From positions 1 to 12,975 of the forward strand of contig JALAGW010000035.1 in assembly GCA_022712235.1 (NCBI GenBank): DNA of 12,975 nucleotides. The letters run 5' to 3'. Below, piece after piece: positions 1 to 4,967 of the stretch. The notes beneath the pieces were generated by a model that saw only the letters and a list, made by a program, of their open reading frames with translations, had not been told where the DNA came from and ran no database searches. This stretch comes from Brevundimonas sp. Its GTDB lineage: Bacteria; Pseudomonadota; Alphaproteobacteria; Caulobacterales; Caulobacteraceae. A program made the translations under genes and the position numbers. How positions within the stretch are numbered: position 1 is the first letter of the stretch; each line of letters starts with the position of its first letter.

Positions 1-702
1 GCGCAGGCCGCCCAGGGCGGCTCGGCCATCAATATCGATCTGGGCACCGGCGCGGGCCTGACCCAGAGGGTGGTGCAGCTGGTCGGGCTGATGACCGTGC
101 TGTCGCTGGCCCCGTCCATCGTCATCATGACCACCAGCTTCGTGCGCATCATCGTGGTGCTGAGCCTGCTGCGGACGGCGCTCGGCATGCAGCAGTCGCC
201 GCCCAATGCGGTGCTGGTGTCCCTGGCCCTGTTCCTGAGCGCCATCGTCATGGCTCCGACCTGGCAGGACGCCTATGATTCGGGCATCCGGCCGCTGATG
301 GATCAGCAGATGGAGCTGCCCCAGGCCTTCGATGCGGCGTCCGAACCGGTGAAAACCTTCATGCTGGCCCAGGTGGATCGCGGCGACCTGGCCCTGTTCA
401 CCCGACTGTCCAAAATCGAGCCCCCCCAGGACGTGCAGGACCTGCCCCTGCGGGTGGTCACCCCGGCCTTCATGATCAGTGAATTGAAGAAGGCCTTCAC
501 GATCGGATTTCTTCTTTTCGTTCCGTTCCTTGTGATCGATCTGGTGGTCGCCAGCGTGCTCATGTCCATGGGTATGATGATGCTGCCGCCGGTGGTCATT
601 TCCCTGCCGTTCAAGCTGATCTTCTTCGTGCTGGTGGACGGCTGGCGGCTGGTGGCCGGAAGCCTGGTCGAGAGCTTCCAGAGGGCGGCCGGCGGGGGAT
701 AA
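1..702 (+). CDS. fliP: Flagellar export gate protein FliP, 5' end outside the window
   Basis: FliP is an inner-membrane core subunit of the flagellar type III export gate (FliPQR), through which rod, hook and filament proteins are secreted. The frame is open from base 1, so the gene starts upstream; 233 residues are visible and the start, with any signal peptide, is missing. A GTG at 70 is in frame but would cut off part of the conserved region, so it is not the real start. Family hallmarks are clear: the run PSIVIMTTSFVRIIVVLSLL followed by RTALGMQQSPPNAVL, then an LALFLS segment, and near the C-terminus the ISELKKAF stretch and two hydrophobic segments (FLLFVPFLVIDLVV and PPVVISLPFKLIFFVLVDGW). 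It ends with TAA at 700-702. The next gene, HU, lies 114 bases away and is unrelated, so fliP is probably the last gene of its transcript. The FliP assignment is very secure. Confidence 0.97.
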   Translation, partial: AQAAQGGSAINIDLGTGAGLTQRVVQLVGLMTVLSLAPSIVIMTTSFVRIIVVLSLLRTALGMQQSPPNAVLVSLALFLSAIVMAPTWQDAYDSGIRPLMDQQMELPQAFDAASEPVKTFMLAQVDRGDLALFTRLSKIEPPQDVQDLPLRVVTPAFMISELKKAFTIGFLLFVPFLVIDLVVASVLMSMGMMMLPPVVISLPFKLIFFVLVDGWRLVAGSLVESFQRAAGGG

Positions 703-711
703 GTCCCCGCC
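691..711 (+). terminator. Possible weak hairpin terminator over the fliP stop codon
   Basis: A 7-bp perfect stem, GGCGGGG (691-697) with CCCCGCC (705-711), encloses a 7-base loop containing the fliP stop codon. There is no T tract after it, only CTTTGAG further on. It could slow or end fliP transcription, but in DNA this GC-rich such a stem can occur by chance. Confidence 0.25.
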
Positions 712-777
712 CTCAGGGGCTTTGAGCGTCATCCGGGCTTGCCAAGCTCGGGCAAACGCGTGTTGATCCTCCGGTCT

Positions 778-796
778 TCGTCCGGGAATCGGACGA
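778..796 (+). promoter_or_regulatory. Leader hairpin upstream of the HU gene, with a GANTC site in the loop
   Basis: TCGTCCG (778-784) pairs perfectly with CGGACGA (790-796) around a 5-base loop, 20 bases before the HU ATG. The loop and its closing base contain GAATC (786-790), which fits GANTC, the CcrM methylation site of Caulobacterales. It may be a stem in the 5' leader or a protein site; no convincing promoter hexamers were found in 703-816. The role is inference only. Confidence 0.22.
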
Positions 797-816
797 CCAC
801 CACTGGGAAAACCCTT

Positions 817-1095
817 ATGACCACTCAAGCCGAACTGATCGCCGCCGTCGCCAAGGACGCAGGTGTTTCGCAGGCCGACGCCGGCCGCGTCCTCGACGCG
901 ATCGTCAAGAACATCCACAAGAGCCTGGTTTCGGGTTCGGACGTCCGCATCTCGAACCTGGGCGTCTTCGACACCGCCGAGCGCGCCGAGCGCGAAGGCC
1001 GCAACCCGGCCACCGGCGCGACCATCAAGATCGCCGCCTCGAAGGCCGTGCGCTTCCGCGTGTCGAAGCCGCTGAAGGACGCCGTCAACGGCTAA
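817..1095 (+). CDS. HU family DNA-binding protein
   Basis: This 92-residue protein has the normal length for HU, the small dimeric histone-like protein that bends and compacts the nucleoid. The order is typical: an N-terminal helical dimerisation part (residues 1-45, beginning MTTQAELIAAVAKDAG), the beta core with SGSDVRISNLGVFD (about 39-52), and the DNA-inserting arm with the hallmark GRNPATG (about 61-67) containing the proline that wedges between base pairs, followed by IKIAASKAVRFRVSKPLK. The ATG at 817 was chosen because it begins exactly at the family's conserved N-terminus and has a GGGAAA ribosome site 5-10 bases before it. A start 78 bases upstream (739) would add 26 residues with no HU character. 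It is monocistronic: 114 bases separate it from fliP, and the next gene converges on it. HU versus the related IHF subunits cannot be fully excluded, but the arm and length favour HU. Confidence 0.95.
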   Translation: MTTQAELIAAVAKDAGVSQADAGRVLDAIVKNIHKSLVSGSDVRISNLGVFDTAERAEREGRNPATGATIKIAASKAVRFRVSKPLKDAVNG

Positions 1096-1109
1096 GCCTT
1101 TCCGGCTCG

Positions 1110-1134
1110 CCCTTCCCTCCGCGCGAGGGAAGGG
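1110..1134 (+). terminator. Hairpin just after the HU gene
   Basis: CCCTTCCCTC (1110-1119) and GAGGGAAGGG (1125-1134) form a perfect 10-bp stem with a 5-base loop, 15 bases beyond the HU stop. No T run follows, so it is not a textbook intrinsic terminator, but the position and perfection of the stem suggest it protects or ends the HU message. Confidence 0.45.
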
Positions 1135-1140
1135 CATCGG

Positions 1141-1211
1141 CCCCTCTCCCTGTGGGAGAGGGCTTGAGCCTCCAAGAGCGAAGCGATTGGATCAGGCGAA
1201 AGGGTGAGGGC
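1141..1211 (+). repeat. Palindromic intergenic element, family 1, left copy
   Basis: The element starts with a hairpin (CCCTCTCCC, 3-base loop, GGGAGAGGG, at 1142-1162), continues with CTTGAG and a degenerate middle, and ends in CGAAAGGGTGAGGG. The same order of blocks occurs in opposite orientation at 1269-1340, so the two copies are arms of a long imperfect inverted repeat with a spacer of about 57 bases. This resembles REP/BIME-type intergenic palindromes, which are common at gene ends in GC-rich proteobacteria; family membership is inferred from architecture only. Confidence 0.75.
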
Positions 1212-1268
1212 CGCAGTCCCCCGTCGGCGCAAGCCGTCGCTTGACCGCTAAAGCGGACTGAACCCTTA

Positions 1269-1340
1269 GCCCCTCACCCTTTCGCTTTGCGGATCGCCTT
1301 CGGCTCTCCGAAGCTCAAGCCCTCTCCCGCCGGGAGAGGG
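1269..1340 (-). repeat. Palindromic intergenic element, family 1, right copy (inverted)
   Basis: Reverse complement of the 1141-1211 element: read on the minus strand it has the hairpin CCCTCTCCCGGCGGGAGAGG (plus a final G), then CTTGAG, a variable middle and GCGAAAGGGTGAGGGG. The outer hairpin and the inner GGTGAGGG block are best conserved and the centre has diverged. The spacer between the copies (1212-1268) contains small nested stems, CAGTCC/GGACTG and CCGCT/AGCGG. Confidence 0.75.
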
Positions 1341-1345
1341 TTTTT
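1320..1345 (+). terminator. Intrinsic terminator formed by the outer hairpin of the right repeat copy
   Basis: A stem CCCTCTCCC/GGGAGAGGG (1320-1340, small loop) is followed directly by five T residues (1341-1345), the classic plus-strand layout. It would stop transcripts leaving HU before they run into the convergent gene, whose stop codon is at 1349-1351. The stem also lies immediately downstream of that minus-strand gene, so it may serve both directions. Confidence 0.7.
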
Positions 1346-1348
1346 CAA

Positions 1349-4180
1349 TTAGGCCCCGGTCCGGGTCCTGAACTCGGCCTTGGTCGCGGCGATCCAGCCG
1401 GCATAGGTGTCGGCCCCGGCGCTCAGGGCGGCGAAGTCCTGCGGACGGCCCGAACCGTCGGCCCCGTCGAGACCGGCCAGGGCGATGCGGATGCCGCCCG
1501 GCGAGCGAGCCTTGTCGGCGAAGCCCGAATAATTGGCCGACAGACGGTTGAGCGCCCTGGCGTCGCGGGCCAGAGAATAGCCGACCCCGGCGCGTATCAG
1601 CCGGTTCTCCTCGTCCGCCGTCAGCGGGATCAGGGCGTCGCGATAGCGGTTCCCCAGCTGCTGCTCATAGAGGGCGGCGGCCGCCCCCCACTGCTGCTGC
1701 TTCCAGAAGATCTCCGCGCGGACGTCGCGCCCGGCGGGCGAGGCGTCCTTGCCCAGGACTTCCAGCGCGTGATCATAGCGGCCCAGCTCCATCAGGGCGC
1801 GGGCTTCCAGCGCCCGGCGCTCGCTGTTCATGGCCGTGGGCAGAAGCGTGGTGCGCGACGACCACAGGGCCTGCAGCGCCTGTTCCGGCTGGCGGTTCAT
1901 CAGATAGACCATGGCCAGATTGGTCGAGACCTGGGCCTTGGCCACGCCGTCCAGGCGATTGTCGGCCTGATACTTCAGCAGCTCGGCCGCCTGTTCCAGC
2001 AGGTCCACGTCGATCAGGCGCCGGGCCAGACGGCGCACCATCTCGTCGCCGTCGGCGCCGACCGGGGTCAGTTCGCGGAAGTCGAAGAAGAGGGCCAGGG
2101 CCTGCACCGGCTGCAGGCCGTCGGCGGCGCCGTCGAGGAAGAGGGCGCGGAAGGCGTTGTCCAGATCGGACTGCAGCTTGTCGCCGCCGGGCAGGACCAC
2201 GATCTTGCGACCCGCCGCCTTCAGCGTGGTCAGGGCCTCGCGATAGCGCCCCTGCGACAGGTAGAGCTCGCCCAGGCTGCGGATCACGGCCAGTTCCGTG
2301 CCGTCGCCGCGCCAGCGCCATTTCAGGGCCTCCAGCTGGGCCGCCGCCGCATCCGGCTTCAGCGTTCCCCTGGCCATTTCCAGACGCACCGCGCCGAGGC
2401 GGGCGGGCGTGGCGATCCCGTCCAGCGGGGCGCGGGCCACGGCCTTGTAGAGGGCCAAAGCCTGGGCCGGCTTCTGTTCCAGCTCGAACAGCCGGGCCTG
2501 GACCAGACGGGCGGTCAGCTGGTCCGCCGCTGAAATCCCCGGCTGGCTGAAGACATAGGCCAGCAGCTCGCGCGCGGCGTCCAGATCGCCGGTCTCCACG
2601 GCGGCGAGCGCATGGGCCGTGCCGAAGCGGGCGCGCCATTCGGGGGTGAAGTTGTCGACCACGCCCGCGCCGGCGGCGAAGCCCTGACGCGCATTGGTCC
2701 AGTCGCTGCGCTGGGCCGCGATATAGGCCTGCCAGACGCGCGTCGAGGGATCGCCCGCCAGAGCCCCGGACGAGAAATCGGCCTCGGCCTCGGCGTAGCG
2801 GCCGATGGAGGCGCGGGCCGCGCCGCGCAGACCGCGCACCTCGGCCACGCCCTGCATGGCCGGGGTCTGCTTGACCAGGGCGTTCAGCACGCCGATCGCC
2901 TCATAGCCCAGCCCCTGCCCCACCAGGAAGCGGGCGTAGGCCAGTCGGCCCTCGATGGGGGCGCGCGGGTCCTCGGCGGCGCGACCGCTTTCCAGCTCGG
3001 CGGCGACCTGAAGCGCGCGATGGCGGTCGTTGAAGCTGTCGCCGCCCAGGTCGGCCCAGTCGGAAATGATCAGGGCCGGGCGGACGGCGGCGCGCGGCGC
3101 GCGGGCCTCGGCGGCGGCGGCCTCCAGCCCGACGGTGGGCGGCGACAGGCGCAGGCCCCTGGGCCGCGACAGGGTGACGATGTCCCCCTCGGCCTTGACG
3201 GTCAGATCGTCGGTCGGAGTCTCGACCGCCAGACCGTGGGCGGTGGGCAGCAGGGCCAGATCGACGGTGCGACGGCCTTTCGACACCCCCTTGCCGGGTG
3301 CCAGGGCGGTGACGGCGGCGAAGCGGTCGCCGACCATGGGATCGGTCAGCCAGACGGTCTTGGTCGCCCCGGCCATGCGCGCGGTCAGGGCGGTCTGGAC
3401 GCTGTCGTCGCGACCGATCTCGACGCCTGTCACACTGGTGGCGGTTCCGCCCAGGGTCACGGTCCAGGCCGCGCCGTCGGCCCGCGCCGAAACGGCCACG
3501 CCCTCGGCGGCGGGAATGCGGATGGCGGTGAAGTCGGGACCGGCGGCCCAGCGCGCCTTGCCCGCCAGACCGGCCCTGGCGGCGGCGGGCATGTTCATGC
3601 GGGCGGCGGCGTCGAACACCACCCAGACCGCGTCGCCGCGGCGGAAGACGGCGGCCCCGACCGGCGCGGCCCAGGTGAAGGTCAGGCGGGTAGTCTCGTC
3701 CTTGACCTCGGCGGTCACGGGCACGGCCCCGCCGGCGGGCACGACCGAGGGCTTGGCCCCCTCGGGCACGGCGCCGGGCGCATAGAGGTTGAGCCAGACC
3801 GCGCCGTCGGCGGCGCCGGAGCGAACGCCCGCCCCTTCGGCCAGGGTCAGGACCAGTTCGGTCGCGCCCTGGACGGCGCGGGTCTCGACCTTCTCGACCC
3901 CCTTGGGCGGATCGACCCTGAGCCGACTGACGTCGGGGGCGGCGGTCGTGCCGATGCGGATGATGACGACCCGGCCATCCTGACGCACCCTCGCCCGCGA
4001 GCCCACGGCCCCGGCGAATTCGATCTTGGTGAAGCCGGAGTTGGCGCCGACGCGGATCTCGACCGGACCGCCGCTGGCCGATTGGGCCTGGGGGGCCAGA
4101 GGCGCGAAGACGACGACGCCCGCCGCGGCGGCGGCCACGGTCGTCTTCAGAACGCGCTTGCTGACGGGTGCCCCGGACAT
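1349..4180 (-). CDS. Large exported tetratricopeptide-repeat protein with N-terminal beta-rich domain
   Basis: This 943-residue protein is of unknown function. The N-terminus (SKRVLKTTVAAAAAGVVVFA, then APLAPQAQSA) looks like a cleavable signal peptide ending near residue 35, so it is probably periplasmic. Residues about 38-135 form short alternating beta stretches (VEIRVGANSGFTKIEFAG, RVVIIRIG, ELVLTLAEG, VWLNLYAPG) similar in style to AMIN-like domains; about 155-340 holds further beta repeats such as TRLTFTW and AVWVVFD. From about 385 to 870 the protein is helical with TPR-like units, e.g. GRYAEAEADF (460-469), GDLDAARELL (531-540), QGRYREALTTL (643-653), RQPEQALQAL (763-772) and GRYDHALEVL (800-809). 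This layout suggests an envelope scaffold binding partner proteins or glycan; that is inference. It lies convergent with HU and divergent from DUF983, without an operon. The ATG at 4180 is chosen because it opens the signal peptide; it has no strong ribosome site. Confidence 0.85.
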   Translation of the reverse strand: MSGAPVSKRVLKTTVAAAAAGVVVFAPLAPQAQSASGGPVEIRVGANSGFTKIEFAGAVGSRARVRQDGRVVIIRIGTTAAPDVSRLRVDPPKGVEKVETRAVQGATELVLTLAEGAGVRSGAADGAVWLNLYAPGAVPEGAKPSVVPAGGAVPVTAEVKDETTRLTFTWAAPVGAAVFRRGDAVWVVFDAAARMNMPAAARAGLAGKARWAAGPDFTAIRIPAAEGVAVSARADGAAWTVTLGGTATSVTGVEIGRDDSVQTALTARMAGATKTVWLTDPMVGDRFAAVTALAPGKGVSKGRRTVDLALLPTAHGLAVETPTDDLTVKAEGDIVTLSRPRGLRLSPPTVGLEAAAAEARAPRAAVRPALIISDWADLGGDSFNDRHRALQVAAELESGRAAEDPRAPIEGRLAYARFLVGQGLGYEAIGVLNALVKQTPAMQGVAEVRGLRGAARASIGRYAEAEADFSSGALAGDPSTRVWQAYIAAQRSDWTNARQGFAAGAGVVDNFTPEWRARFGTAHALAAVETGDLDAARELLAYVFSQPGISAADQLTARLVQARLFELEQKPAQALALYKAVARAPLDGIATPARLGAVRLEMARGTLKPDAAAAQLEALKWRWRGDGTELAVIRSLGELYLSQGRYREALTTLKAAGRKIVVLPGGDKLQSDLDNAFRALFLDGAADGLQPVQALALFFDFRELTPVGADGDEMVRRLARRLIDVDLLEQAAELLKYQADNRLDGVAKAQVSTNLAMVYLMNRQPEQALQALWSSRTTLLPTAMNSERRALEARALMELGRYDHALEVLGKDASPAGRDVRAEIFWKQQQWGAAAALYEQQLGNRYRDALIPLTADEENRLIRAGVGYSLARDARALNRLSANYSGFADKARSPGGIRIALAGLDGADGSGRPQDFAALSAGADTYAGWIAATKAEFRTRTGA

Positions 4181-4215
4181 ACGCGCGCATGCTCGCGCGA
4201 AAGGGCTTTCATCGC

Positions 4216-4232
4216 GGTTAACGCCGGTTAAA
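4216..4232 (-). promoter_or_regulatory. CtrA-like TTAA pair in the divergent promoter gap
   Basis: CGGTTAA occurs twice (4216-4222 and 4226-4232) with a 10-base period, giving TTAA-N6-TTAA about 40-50 bases before the ATG of the TPR gene. The known CtrA box of Caulobacterales is TTAA-N7-TTAA, so the spacing is one base short. TTAA is rare in DNA this GC-rich, which makes the pair notable. The rest of the gap 4181-4351 shows no clear promoter hexamers for either gene. Confidence 0.2.
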
Positions 4233-4351
4233 GAGGCTCACGGAAAACCTCACCATGGGGGTAGGACAAATCACCCGCTTGCGACGCGCGCGTGAAAGGG
4301 CGACATCCTCGGTATCGACGTTATCGTCACCGTGTTCCGTCAGGTGTTGCC

Positions 4352-4804
4352 GTGTCCGACCCCGCCTATCCGCCCCTCAGCCCGCTGAAGACCGGCGTCC
4401 GCTGCCGCTGCCCGCGCTGCGGCGTCGGCCCGCTGTTCCAGGGCTATCTGACGATCCGCAAGCAATGCACGAACTGCGGCCTGGACTATGGTTTCGCCGA
4501 CCCGGCGGACGGCCCGGCCTTCTTCGTCATGTCGGCGGTGGGCGTGGTCGGCATGATCGGCTTCATGATCTTCGAGTTCAACGTCCACCCGCCGGTCTGG
4601 GTGCACTTCGTCGTCACCCTGCCCATCCTGGCCCTGATGTGCCTGGGCGTGCTGCGACCGTTCAAGGGCTGGATGGTGGCCGAGCAGTATTTCCACAAGG
4701 CCGAGGAAGCGACCTTCGTCAGCGTCGGCAAGCACGGCGAGGGCTACGGCTGGCGCGGCCAGGCCGAACGCGCCGCCCGCGACGAGGCGCGCGACAAGGG
4801 GTGA
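4352..4804 (+). CDS. DUF983 zinc-ribbon membrane protein
   Basis: From the GTG at 4352 this is a 150-residue protein matching the DUF983 family in order and size. A cytoplasmic N-terminus contains CPRC (residues 20-23) and CTNC (39-42), two CxxC pairs that probably bind one zinc ion; an extra Cys is at 18. Conserved-looking GPLFQGYL and DYGFADPADGPAFFV follow. Two hydrophobic membrane segments lie at about 57-76 and 83-103, then a charged tail. The biochemical role of the family is not settled; in alphaproteobacteria some members lie near cytochrome oxidase assembly genes, but no such gene is seen here. Starting at 4352 gives VSDPAYPP directly before the conserved region; the other in-frame start (GTG 4292) would add 20 residues of very basic, unconvincing sequence. 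It is transcribed divergently from the TPR gene and ends with TGA at 4802-4804, just before a repeat hairpin. Confidence 0.9.
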   Translation: MSDPAYPPLSPLKTGVRCRCPRCGVGPLFQGYLTIRKQCTNCGLDYGFADPADGPAFFVMSAVGVVGMIGFMIFEFNVHPPVWVHFVVTLPILALMCLGVLRPFKGWMVAEQYFHKAEEATFVSVGKHGEGYGWRGQAERAARDEARDKG

Positions 4805-4810
4805 TCCCTG

Positions 4811-4862
4811 CCCCTTCTCCCCTTGCGGGAGAAGGTGGGCGCCGGAGGCGCTCGGATGAGGG
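4811..4862 (+). repeat. Palindromic intergenic element, family 2, left copy; likely 3' end hairpin of the DUF983 gene
   Basis: CCTTCTCCC (4813-4821) pairs with GGGAGAAGG (4827-4835) around CTTGC, 8 bases after the DUF983 stop; then TGGGCGCCGGAGGCGC and finally GGATGAGGGG. The same blocks are repeated in inverse orientation at 4908-4960. There is no T tract, so transcription termination by this stem alone is uncertain, though its place at a gene end is suggestive. Confidence 0.75.
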
Positions 4863-4907
4863 GTGTCGGCGCTGAGGTTTGACGTGAGACGGGGTGCGAA
4901 TGTCCTC

Positions 4908-4960
4908 GCCCCCTCATCCGTCAGGCTTCGCCTGCCACCTTCTCCCGCAAGGGGAGAAGG
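4908..4960 (-). repeat. Palindromic intergenic element, family 2, right copy (inverted); likely 3' end hairpin of the receptor gene
   Basis: On the minus strand this reads CCTTCTCCCCTTGCGGGAGA then AGGTGG, a small inner palindrome (CAGGCGAAGCCTG) and GGATGAGGGG. The outer hairpin is identical to that of the 4811-4862 copy and the inner arms differ. It begins 8 bases after the stop of the TonB-dependent receptor gene, so each of the two convergent genes ends in one copy. Confidence 0.75.
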
Positions 4961-4967
4961 AAGAAGG

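Noticed and set aside
739..816. N-terminal extension of the HU protein
   Set aside because: The 26 extra residues are unlike HU, and the normal family start with a ribosome site is at 817.
1110..1340. CRISPR-like array in the HU/TPR gap
   Set aside because: Only two copies, in inverted orientation with internal palindromes and no regular spacers; REP-type elements explain it better.
2612..4231. Long plus-strand open frame (539 codons) opposite the TPR gene
   Set aside because: Its product is Gly/Arg/His-rich low-complexity sequence without domains; it mirrors the codons of the opposite gene, whose signal peptide and TPR units are clear.
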